From the NCBI RefSeq assembly GCF_014652655.1, contig NZ_BMZF01000001.1, forward strand, positions 1 through 64,000: a DNA stretch of 64,000 bases. The letters run 5' to 3'. How positions within the stretch are numbered: position 1 is the stretch's first letter; the number at the start of each line of letters is the position of its first letter. Under the pieces are notes generated by a model. The model did not search any database. It worked only from the letters and a program-made list of their open reading frames with translations, and was not told the DNA's origin. The translations under genes and the position numbers were made by a program. Positions 1 to 7,657 of this stretch are shown one piece after another. The DNA comes from Paramylibacter ulvae (GTDB taxonomy: Bacteria; Pseudomonadota; Alphaproteobacteria; Rhodobacterales; Rhodobacteraceae).

Positions 1-134
1 AAACGCAACACCATCAATCAGCGCCGCTTGCAACACTTCAGAAAAGCGGCATAATCAAATCAACGACGAACCAGAGCCTCCATTAATTTATAAGCTCACG
101 TGTTCCAATTTATCTGACGACGGACACCATGGTT

Positions 135-1499
135 TCACGTGGCTGTGGGGATTTTTATGTTGATTGTCAAACCAACAACGGTATTTGTGAATGAAAATTC
201 ACCGCCAAGATTTTCAATAACTTTTATAGCAATCGGCAAGCCCAAACCGCTGCCCTGACTTCCGCTTGTTTGACCAAAACGGTTTCTTACAAGCGAAATA
301 TCCTCCGGTTTTATGCCGACACCGTTGTCAGCTATCGTGAGTTCCACATGCGATGCTTTCTTTTGCAAAACAATTTCGATTTCTGATAAATTTTCGCCGC
401 CATGAATGACGGCGTTGTTTAATAGATTGATCAACGCCTCTTGCATCATAAGCGGATCACATAACACTGTTGCTGGTTCGGATGGAACATTCGAACGTAT
501 GGCGATGGTTTGGGGTGCCATTTTGGATTTAAATTTGGCTACGGTTTCGCTTATCAAAGTTGTTAAATCGATCTCTTGCATCGTTTCTGTGCGCTCTGTT
601 CCTTTCGCGCGCTCAAAGGAAAGCAATTGATTGGTCAGGTGGCTTGCCTCACGCGCGGCCAGCACCAATTCTGAACTGCGCTCGCTCATCGCTTTGGCGT
701 TTGGGGCGGTTTGTACGGATTCTGCGAGCGCTAATACGCCTGCGATTGGATTGCGCATTTGATGGGCTGCATTAGATATGAATTCATCTTTAGAGCTAAT
801 ACGCCTTGATACACGATCAAGTAATGTGTTGAGCGTTGAAACTAACCCACGTATTTCAATGGGAACACTTCGTTGGATAGGTTCCAGCTCGCTTGGTGAG
901 CGTTTCGCTATGGCTTCTTGCAGATCTAGTAGAGGGCGCAAACCGAGGTTGACACCGAACCAGACAATCAGAGCAACGGATGCAATAAGAAATGCTATCA
1001 CTGAAAATGACCGTGTGACCACGTCTTGTACAAAATCTTGGCGTACATTCGAATTTTGCCAAACCGTAATTGTGAACAGGCCAGATATTTCCCCAATTTT
1101 TGCGGTGTCCTGCACGCGCAATACGCGTACGCTTCGGCGTTGGTACAGTCCATCGCTGTATTTTGGTTCTTGAAAACTTGAAAGTGCACTGCTGGATAAT
1201 ACGGGTGGGGTTGCATAACCTGTGACAAACACGCCATCAGGCGCAAAAACGTGATAAAATACTTCGCCACCTGACGTGTTACTGATCAACAGGCGTGAAG
1301 AAGGTGTGAGCGCATCGCCACCCGTCACAGACATATCGCGCGTAATGGCCAATGCAGCAGACAGCAGACCGCGATCAAAAATATCTTCGGCGCGTTCGGT
1401 TGCATTTTTGAACTGCCATGCGCCGGCGGCGATCGACACCACCAATAGGGGACCTAGAATAATGATAATAAGGCGTGCGCGTAGCGAGTTGAGTTTCAT
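135..1499 (-). CDS. TctE-like sensor histidine kinase
   Basis: Membrane histidine kinase of 454 aa, partner of the response regulator just upstream. Seen: TM helix at about 10-27, a periplasmic sensor region at about 30-160, a second TM at about 165-187, an H-box (SNAAHQMRNP, phospho-acceptor His246), an N-box around INLLNNAVIHG, and the ATP-lid motifs DNGVGI and GSGLGLPI. The short sensor domain is typical of TctE-type kinases. Its start codon overlaps the regulator stop by 4 nt (ATGA), so the two are co-translated. Divergence from a tctC-tctA operon suggests it senses a tricarboxylate or related acid. That ligand is inferred from context only. Confidence 0.9.
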   Translation of the reverse strand: MKLNSLRARLIIIILGPLLVVSIAAGAWQFKNATERAEDIFDRGLLSAALAITRDMSVTGGDALTPSSRLLISNTSGGEVFYHVFAPDGVFVTGYATPPVLSSSALSSFQEPKYSDGLYQRRSVRVLRVQDTAKIGEISGLFTITVWQNSNVRQDFVQDVVTRSFSVIAFLIASVALIVWFGVNLGLRPLLDLQEAIAKRSPSELEPIQRSVPIEIRGLVSTLNTLLDRVSRRISSKDEFISNAAHQMRNPIAGVLALAESVQTAPNAKAMSERSSELVLAAREASHLTNQLLSFERAKGTERTETMQEIDLTTLISETVAKFKSKMAPQTIAIRSNVPSEPATVLCDPLMMQEALINLLNNAVIHGGENLSEIEIVLQKKASHVELTIADNGVGIKPEDISLVRNRFGQTSGSQGSGLGLPIAIKVIENLGGEFSFTNTVVGLTINIKIPTAT

Positions 1500-2170
1500 T
1501 CCGCTTCACTTGTCATGATTTGATAGCCCAAGCCACGCTGGGCGCGAATGGAAACACCATATGGTTTTAGCCGCCGCCGAAGGCGAGAAACATACACCTC
1601 AACTACGGTTTCCTCGACATCCGCACCAACGCCATAACAAAAATCCAACAAACTATTTTTTGACACTAATCGACCCTCTGCGTTGAGTAAGCATTCAAAT
1701 AACGATAATTCTCGGCGTGGAATTTCAAGCGGGTTGCCATCTGCAAATAATTGTCGTGCAGGTGCATCAAATCGAAGCCGGCCAAAGTTTTGGAATTGTC
1801 GTTGTGGTGTTGTGCGGCGTCTTGATAGTGCGCGAACTCTGGCCTCTAACTCTGCGATTTCAAAAGGTTTTATCAGATAATCATCGGCCCCTGCGTCTAG
1901 CCCTATGATACGATCTTCGGTTTGTGCGCGTGCGGTTAATAGGATGATCGGGCGCATGTCTTCACGGCTACGCAATTCTTTGAGTAGTGTTAGCCCGTCT
2001 TTGCCAGGTAGGTTAATATCAAGAATAATTAGATCAGATTGATCATCCAGCAAAAACGCAGATGCTTCGGTTCCATCGTGCAGTATATCAACGGCATGGC
2101 CAGTATCCTCAAGCCGATAGGCAATCCCTTTAGCTAGGCTGATGTTATCTTCAACGAGGGTGATGCGCAT
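1496..2170 (-). CDS. TctD-like OmpR-family response regulator
   Basis: DNA-binding response regulator of 224 aa. The receiver domain (1-115) has the acidic pair E7/D8, phospho-acceptor Asp51 in LIILDINLPGKDG and the conserved Lys in LIKPF. The C-terminal winged helix (about 125-220) includes VVEVYVSRLRRRL. It heads a two-gene operon with the downstream kinase. The 134-bp space to the divergent tctC-like gene is where it would be expected to act. TctD is the natural analogue because the cluster encodes a tripartite tricarboxylate transporter; QseB/PmrA-type regulators look similar. Confidence 0.9.
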   Translation of the reverse strand: MRITLVEDNISLAKGIAYRLEDTGHAVDILHDGTEASAFLLDDQSDLIILDINLPGKDGLTLLKELRSREDMRPIILLTARAQTEDRIIGLDAGADDYLIKPFEIAELEARVRALSRRRTTPQRQFQNFGRLRFDAPARQLFADGNPLEIPRRELSLFECLLNAEGRLVSKNSLLDFCYGVGADVEETVVEVYVSRLRRRLKPYGVSIRAQRGLGYQIMTSEAE

Positions 2171-2304
2171 TTATGTTTTCTTTGTCATGCAAGTTTTACG
2201 CAAGGTTCGCAGATCATAAAGGCAAAATCAACAAGGGCGGACACCCTTACGATTCTATGACGAGGTGCAGTTTTGAATTGTGCCGATTTTAAAGGGAGGA
2301 ACAT

Positions 2305-3411
2305 ATGTCCAAATTTAAAGCCACGCAACGCGTGACCGCAAGCTTTGCTGCGACTGCAGCGGCGCTTATCGGTTTTCAAGCTCAAGCGGACGACCATGCC
2401 ATCGATCTTACGGGTAAAACTGTTGAATGGGTGATTCCGTTTTCTGAAACAGGTGGTTCAGCGAAATGGGCAAATTTTTATGCGCCATTATTGTCAGAAG
2501 CATTGCCAGGCCAACCAACGGTTGTTGTCAAATTCATGCCGGGTGCGGGTTCAACCAAAGGTGCCAACTATTTCCAAGGTCAAGAATACAAAGATGGCAC
2601 ATTGATTTTTGGATCATCTGGTTCGACACAATTCCCATATTTGTTGGGCGATCCACGTGTGAAATATGAATATTCTGATTGGAATGTTGTATTGGCATCA
2701 GGGACAGGGGGCGTTGCCTATCTGACACCTGAATTGGCTGCATCAATGGACGGCATGGATGCCACGCCATTGCAAGGCACCGATTTTATTTACGGTAGCC
2801 AAGGTGCAACACGTCTTGATCTGGTGCCATTGCTGGCTTGGGAAATGTTGGGTCTGAATGTTGAGCCTGTGTTTGGCATCAAAGGTCGCGGTGATGGCCG
2901 ATTGATGTTCGAACGTGGCGAAGCCAATATCGATTATCAAACATCATCTTCATACCTGAAAGGTGTAACACCATTGGTCGAGGCTGGTACTGCCGTTCCA
3001 ATGATGAGCTGGGGCGCGTTGGACGACGATGGCAACATCGTGCGTGACCCAACATTCCCAGATATGCCAACATTCAAAGAGATCTGCGAAGCGACACCAT
3101 CTTGTGAAACATCAGGCGATCAATGGGAAGCATGGAAGTCATTCTTTATCGCGGGTTTCCCAGCGCAAAAGATGGTATTTTTGCCAGCAGGCGCGCCAGA
3201 AGCGGCAATCGCTACCTATTCAGAAGCATTTGAAAAGGTCAAAGCACGCGCTGATTTCGCAGAAATTTCTGCAAACAATCTGGGTAAATACCCACAGATG
3301 ACTGGAGCAAAAGCAAAAGGTGCACTGAAAAGTGGGACTGATGTTCCACAATCAGCTAAAGACTTTGTCGTGAATTGGCTCCAAGAACGATACGGCGTTT
3401 CAATTAAGTAA
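2305..3411 (+). CDS. Tripartite tricarboxylate transporter substrate-binding protein (TctC-like)
   Basis: Periplasmic solute-binding protein of 368 aa for a secondary (ion-driven) tripartite tricarboxylate transporter. An N-terminal signal peptide ends near GFQAQA (residue about 28). The mature part begins with the family-typical strand ending in WVIPFSETGGSAKWANF and contains the PGAGSTKGANYF segment that lines the ligand pocket in TctC/Bug proteins. It is slightly longer than usual (about 320 aa). The RBS GGGAGG sits 6 nt before the ATG. A terminator hairpin follows, then the permease gene, the usual arrangement for making the binding protein in excess. Substrate unknown; a citrate-, aconitate- or tricarballylate-like acid fits the neighbours. 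Confidence 0.88.
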   Translation: MSKFKATQRVTASFAATAAALIGFQAQADDHAIDLTGKTVEWVIPFSETGGSAKWANFYAPLLSEALPGQPTVVVKFMPGAGSTKGANYFQGQEYKDGTLIFGSSGSTQFPYLLGDPRVKYEYSDWNVVLASGTGGVAYLTPELAASMDGMDATPLQGTDFIYGSQGATRLDLVPLLAWEMLGLNVEPVFGIKGRGDGRLMFERGEANIDYQTSSSYLKGVTPLVEAGTAVPMMSWGALDDDGNIVRDPTFPDMPTFKEICEATPSCETSGDQWEAWKSFFIAGFPAQKMVFLPAGAPEAAIATYSEAFEKVKARADFAEISANNLGKYPQMTGAKAKGALKSGTDVPQSAKDFVVNWLQERYGVSIK

Positions 3412-3426
3412 CCCCGTTTTGTTACC

Positions 3427-3461
3427 GCTCCGTCGCGCTCAGCGGCGGAGCATTTTTTTTT
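3427..3461 (+). terminator. Intra-operon terminator/attenuator between tctC-like and tctA-like genes
   Basis: A GC-rich hairpin (arms GCTCCG/CGGAGC with an inner CGC/GCG pairing, 3427-3451) is followed at once by nine T residues. It lies between the binding-protein stop and the permease RBS, so it probably reduces read-through into the permease gene rather than ending the operon. Confidence 0.8.
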
Positions 3462-3486
3462 CTTTAAAATCGTAGGAGGTAGGGAC

Positions 3487-5514
3487 ATGGACGTGTTTCT
3501 TTCGGCATTGCCTGCCTTGGGTGACGCTTGGGGGCTTATTCTTCAACCCGTTGTTCTTGGCTATCTTGTACTTGGCGTAATTATGGGGCTGTGTATCGGC
3601 GTTTTCCCAGGACTTGGCGGTATCGCTGGGCTGTCTTTGCTGTTGCCATTCATGTTCGGAATGGATCCGATTTTGGGGCTGGCATTGATGGTGGGGATGG
3701 TGGCAGTTGTGCCAACGTCCGATACATTTGCCAGTGTGTTGATGGGCATACCTGGATCATCAGCGTCACAGGCAACCGTGTTGGATGGTTTCCCAATGGC
3801 CAAACGTGGACAGGCGGCTCGCGCATTATCCGCAGCTTTCGCCTCATCATTATTTGGTGGGCTGGTTGGCGCAACTTTTCTTACGGTTTTTATCCTGATC
3901 GCACGTCCAATCGTGTTGGAATTTCGCACCCCTGAATTGTTGATGATCACTATCTTTGGCCTGTCGATGGTGGGTATCTTGGCAGGGCGCGTTGCAATCA
4001 AAGGTTTGGTTGCGGCGGGGCTCGGCATGTTGATCGGTACAATCGGTGAGGGCGCGTCATCGGGCGATTTGCGCATGTCGACATATGATCTGCCTTATCT
4101 TGCCGATGGGTTGAAATTGGTGATCGTTGGTTTGGGCATTTTTGCGATCCCTGAAATTATTTCGCTGTTGCGCCAAGATCGCGCCATTTCCGCAGAACCA
4201 CAAATCGGTGGTGGCTGGATCGAGGGCATCAAAGATTGGTACGCCAATATCTGGCTGTCGGTACGATGTTCGATCATTGGTGTGATTGTTGGTGTTATAC
4301 CTGGCCTTGGTGGATCGGTTGTGGATTGGATTGCCTATGGGCATGCCGTGCAAACAACCAAGGATAAGTCCAATTTTGGCAAGGGTGAAGTGCGCGGCAT
4401 TATCGGGCCAGAAAGTTCAAACAACGCCAAAGAGGGCGGCGGTTTGGTCCCAACATTATTGTTTGGTATCCCGGGTTCCGGTTCCATGGCGATTTTCATT
4501 GGTGCGATTGCACTGCTTGGCTCTGGTCAGATCGAGGTCGGGCCCGCGATGTTGAAAAACAACCTTGATATCACATATTCCATCGTTTGGTTGCTGGCAC
4601 TTGCCAATGTGGTGGGTACGATTATCTGTATATTTATCTCGGGTGGTATTGCAAAGCTCACAACAATTCGTTTCGCACTGCTCGCGCCGTTTTTGTTCAT
4701 GATCATTAGCTTTGCCGCATTCCAGTCTGGGCAAAACCTGATGGATTTGGTGGCCTTGCTTGCAATTGGTTTGTTGGGCATTTTGATGCGCCGCTTTGAT
4801 TGGTCGCGCCCTGCGTTTTTAATCGGGTTTGTTTTATCCAACCCCGCAGAAACATATGCAAACCAAGCATTGCAAATCGCTTCATCGCGTTTTCGCAAAA
4901 GCTTTGGCGAAGGTATTGATTATCTGTTTTCACCCATCGTGATTGTGCTGATCATCATTACCGTTGTTTCGGTTGTTTTGGGATTGCGTCAGGCAAAGAA
5001 CATCATGGCAGAGGGTGATGTGAAATCAGGCAGCAAACGCGCGCCGTTCATATTCTTGATCGCCATCACCGGCTATATCGCATTTGCGTATTTCAACGCA
5101 TGGATGATCCCAGAATACAGCCGTGATCGCGTGTTCCCGATGTTCGTTGGAGGCGTCTGTTTGATTGGCTGTATTGCATTGATCATACGCATGATGATGA
5201 AACCTGAAACCGATACGATTTTTGCAGATCGTGAAATGGATGGTGATGATGCGACCGCGACGCATGGTCTTTGGCCGACATTGGCTTGGTTTGCGGGTCT
5301 GTTGATCCTGACGTCATTGTTTGGGTTTATCATCGCGCTGGCTGTATTTTTGTTCAGCTTCCTTAAAATCCGCGCGGGAATGAGCACGCTTTATTGTGCC
5401 GCATATACCGCATGTGGATTGGCGTTCATGTGTGCGATGGCGTGGTTGTTGAACCGCGACTTCCCACCGGGATTGTTGCAAGGGTATTTTGATCTGCCAT
5501 GGCCGTTCACATGA
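3487..5514 (+). CDS. TctA permease fused to a TctB-like domain
   Basis: Large inner-membrane permease of a tripartite tricarboxylate transporter. Residues 1 to about 500 are the TctA domain, with many TM helices and the repeated glycine-rich motifs FPGLGGIAGLSLLLPF and GVIPGLGGSVVDWIAYGHA. Residues about 510-675 add four more hydrophobic helices resembling the small TctB subunit (from APFIFLIAITGYIAF onward). TctA alone is about 500 aa and TctB about 150 aa, so 675 aa indicates a fusion. No separate tctB exists in the cluster. RBS AGGAGG precedes the ATG. The next gene overlaps its end by 4 nt. Confidence 0.9.
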   Translation: MDVFLSALPALGDAWGLILQPVVLGYLVLGVIMGLCIGVFPGLGGIAGLSLLLPFMFGMDPILGLALMVGMVAVVPTSDTFASVLMGIPGSSASQATVLDGFPMAKRGQAARALSAAFASSLFGGLVGATFLTVFILIARPIVLEFRTPELLMITIFGLSMVGILAGRVAIKGLVAAGLGMLIGTIGEGASSGDLRMSTYDLPYLADGLKLVIVGLGIFAIPEIISLLRQDRAISAEPQIGGGWIEGIKDWYANIWLSVRCSIIGVIVGVIPGLGGSVVDWIAYGHAVQTTKDKSNFGKGEVRGIIGPESSNNAKEGGGLVPTLLFGIPGSGSMAIFIGAIALLGSGQIEVGPAMLKNNLDITYSIVWLLALANVVGTIICIFISGGIAKLTTIRFALLAPFLFMIISFAAFQSGQNLMDLVALLAIGLLGILMRRFDWSRPAFLIGFVLSNPAETYANQALQIASSRFRKSFGEGIDYLFSPIVIVLIIITVVSVVLGLRQAKNIMAEGDVKSGSKRAPFIFLIAITGYIAFAYFNAWMIPEYSRDRVFPMFVGGVCLIGCIALIIRMMMKPETDTIFADREMDGDDATATHGLWPTLAWFAGLLILTSLFGFIIALAVFLFSFLKIRAGMSTLYCAAYTACGLAFMCAMAWLLNRDFPPGLLQGYFDLPWPFT

Positions 5515-6602
5515 CCCAGACAGCAATTCCATACCTGCTCATGCGTGGTGGTACATCACGTGGGCCGTATATGAACCGCGCGGATCTGCCAGATGATCTG
5601 GATCAACTGGCAGAGGTGTTAATCGCCATCGTTGGATCAGGACATACATTGAACATTGATGGGCTTGGTGGTGGCGCAGCCGTCACCACCAAGGTTGCGA
5701 TGTTATCAAAATCAAATGACGACTGGGCGGATGTTGATTACTTTTTCGCCCAAGTCAGCGTCACGGACAAACTGGTCGATTTCAAACCGACCTGTGGCAA
5801 CATCCTGTCGGGTGTTGGCCCCGCCGCGATTGAAATGGGGTTGGTATCGCCGCAGGATGGTGAAACCAACGTCAATATTTTGGCTGTGAACACAGGTGCG
5901 CGTGTTGCGGCCAGTGTTCAAACTCCAAATGGCGACGTGAGCTATGTAGGGGATGCACAGATTGATGGCGTCCCTGGCACATCTGCACCCGTGGCATTGC
6001 GTTTCATGGACACTGTTGGTGGTATTACGGGTGCGTTTACACCCACGGGGAACCTTACCGATACGATCAATGGGATTACGGTAACCTGTATGGATGTGGC
6101 GATGCCGATGGTCATTGCACGCGCATCGGAATTTGGTCTTACGGGGTATGAAACCGCGACAGAGCTGGATGAAAACAAAGCGTTTTTTGAACGGATGGAA
6201 GCGGTGCGCATCGCAGCGGGTGAAAAAATGGGCATGGGTGATGTATCAAAATCCGTGGCCCCCAAATTTGGTCTGCTTGCCCCTGCCAACCAAGGCGGGA
6301 GCGTTGCTGCGCGGTATTTCATGCCATGGAATTGTCATCCAACGATGGCCGTGACTGGCGCGCAGTGTTTGGCATCTTGTTTGCTGACCCCAAACACCAT
6401 CGCCGATGGGCTGGCGGATCGTTCCAATGAAACCCCTGCAAAGGTCACGTTGGAACATCCATCGGGTTTGATTGATGTTCTGGTCGATTATGAAATCGGT
6501 GCGGATGGCTTTGCGCTAAATTCCGCAGGATTGGTGCGCACAGCACGCAAAATCGCATCTGGCGAGGTATATATCCCCAAATCTGTTTGGAGTGGAAATT
6601 AG
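5511..6602 (+). CDS. PrpF/GalD-family isomerase (4-oxalomesaconate tautomerase-like)
   Basis: Protein of 363 aa of the PrpF (DUF453) family, which moves a C=C bond in aconitate-like tricarboxylates (2-methylaconitate isomerase PrpF, oxalomesaconate tautomerase GalD). Seen: the N-terminal signature LLMRGGTSRGPYMN, the NIDGLGGGAAVTTKVAM segment, the central CGNILSGVGP motif with its conserved Cys, and the C-terminal EHPSG. The ATG at 5511 gives an ATGA overlap with the permease stop; an in-frame ATG at 5499 is the alternative. With an adjacent tricarballylate-type dehydrogenase, an aconitate isomer is a likely substrate. That is inference; gallate-pathway GalD cannot be excluded by sequence alone. 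Confidence 0.82.
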   Translation: MTQTAIPYLLMRGGTSRGPYMNRADLPDDLDQLAEVLIAIVGSGHTLNIDGLGGGAAVTTKVAMLSKSNDDWADVDYFFAQVSVTDKLVDFKPTCGNILSGVGPAAIEMGLVSPQDGETNVNILAVNTGARVAASVQTPNGDVSYVGDAQIDGVPGTSAPVALRFMDTVGGITGAFTPTGNLTDTINGITVTCMDVAMPMVIARASEFGLTGYETATELDENKAFFERMEAVRIAAGEKMGMGDVSKSVAPKFGLLAPANQGGSVAARYFMPWNCHPTMAVTGAQCLASCLLTPNTIADGLADRSNETPAKVTLEHPSGLIDVLVDYEIGADGFALNSAGLVRTARKIASGEVYIPKSVWSGN

Positions 6603-6606
6603 GGGC

Positions 6607-6644
6607 TTGTACATATTGTATCCAAGTGTATACAATATGTACAA
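6607..6644. promoter_or_regulatory. Paired-arm operator inside the tricarboxylate cluster
   Basis: A perfect inverted repeat with 15-bp arms (TTGTACATATTGTAT and its reverse complement, 6607-6621 and 6630-6644) around an 8-bp spacer. Each arm is itself an imperfect TACA-N3-TGTA palindrome, as expected of two adjacent sites for a GntR- or LacI-like dimer. It lies 38 bp upstream of the hydroxyacid dehydrogenase ATG. There is no T tract after it, so it is unlikely to be a terminator. The matching regulator is not evident in the window. Confidence 0.65.
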
Positions 6645-6682
6645 ATCGCGCATAACGCGCCAGAGGCAGGGGCTGTTCCTAA

Positions 6683-7657
6683 ATGAAAGTTCATATTTTA
6701 GATGATTGGTTTAACACGTTGCGCAATTTGCAGTGTTTCAAGAAACTGAATGGGCATGACGTGACGGTTTGGACGGATCATGAACCCGATCCATCCGCGC
6801 TGGCCACACGTATTCAAGATGCAGAAGCTCTCGTTTTGTTTCGTGAGCGGACCAAAATTTCTGCTGAATTACTGGATCAATTGCCCAATCTAAATTTGAT
6901 TTCACAGCGTAGCGTTTATCCCCATATCGATGTGGAAGCCTGTACTAAAAATAACATTTTGCTTTGTTCCAATATGCATTCGGACACGCCATCTTATGCG
7001 GCGGCAGAACATACATTGGCGTTAATCCTTGCCAGTTATCGACAAATTCCACAGCAAATAGAGTCGCTGAAATCTGGAAAATGGCAATCTGGGGTGGGGC
7101 GCACGTTACGCGGGCGTACACTTGGGCTTTATGGGTATGGGCGTATAGCGCGCTCTGTCGCGGGTTATGCCCGCGCGATTGGCATGAATGTGCAATGGTG
7201 GTCGTCTGATGAGGGGCGAATGCGAGCAATTGAGAATGGCGAAGTCGTTGCATCGTCACGCGCTGAATTTTTTGCAAGCTCTGACATTGTATCGCTGCAT
7301 GTGCGTTTGAAACCCGGCACGCGTGGGATCATCACGGCAGATGATTTGGAGGCGATGTCACCGCGAAGCCTTTTTGTAAACACATCGCGTTCGGGTTTGG
7401 TCGCCACAGGAGCATTAGAGGCAGAAATCGCCAAAGGGCGCATTCACGCTGCCATCGATGTGTTTGAAACAGAGCCAATGCTGGACACAAAAAACATTTT
7501 GTTAACGCACCCAAATGTCATCGCGACGCCACATCTTGGTTATGTAACCGAGGACGAATTTGATCTGCAATTTTCAGACATTTTCGATCAAATCAACGCG
7601 TTTGATAACAACAATCCCATTCACATGATTAATCCGCAGGTTTGGAACACAAAATGA
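6683..7657 (+). CDS. D-2-hydroxyacid dehydrogenase family protein
   Basis: NAD(P)-dependent dehydrogenase of 324 aa, oxidising or reducing 2-hydroxy/2-oxo acids. The Rossmann domain carries GLYGYGRIARSVAGYA, where the usual third glycine of GxGxxG is Ala. The catalytic set is visible: Arg in LHVRLKPGTRG, Glu in FETEP and His in TPHLGY. It starts a second transcription unit just after the paired operator and is coupled by ATGA to the flavoprotein gene downstream. Its acid substrate is not deducible; members of this family are often placed beside transporters for the same acid. Confidence 0.85.
   Translation: MKVHILDDWFNTLRNLQCFKKLNGHDVTVWTDHEPDPSALATRIQDAEALVLFRERTKISAELLDQLPNLNLISQRSVYPHIDVEACTKNNILLCSNMHSDTPSYAAAEHTLALILASYRQIPQQIESLKSGKWQSGVGRTLRGRTLGLYGYGRIARSVAGYARAIGMNVQWWSSDEGRMRAIENGEVVASSRAEFFASSDIVSLHVRLKPGTRGIITADDLEAMSPRSLFVNTSRSGLVATGALEAEIAKGRIHAAIDVFETEPMLDTKNILLTHPNVIATPHLGYVTEDEFDLQFSDIFDQINAFDNNNPIHMINPQVWNTK

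Noticed and set aside
1-54. Short plus-strand open frame ending in TAA at the window edge (possible 3' end of a gene)
   Set aside because: Only 17 codons visible, basic and low complexity; no family evidence.
3561-4076. 171-aa minus-strand open frame inside the tctA-like gene
   Set aside because: Antisense shadow of a membrane-protein gene; composition rich in Pro/Ile/Asn without motif.
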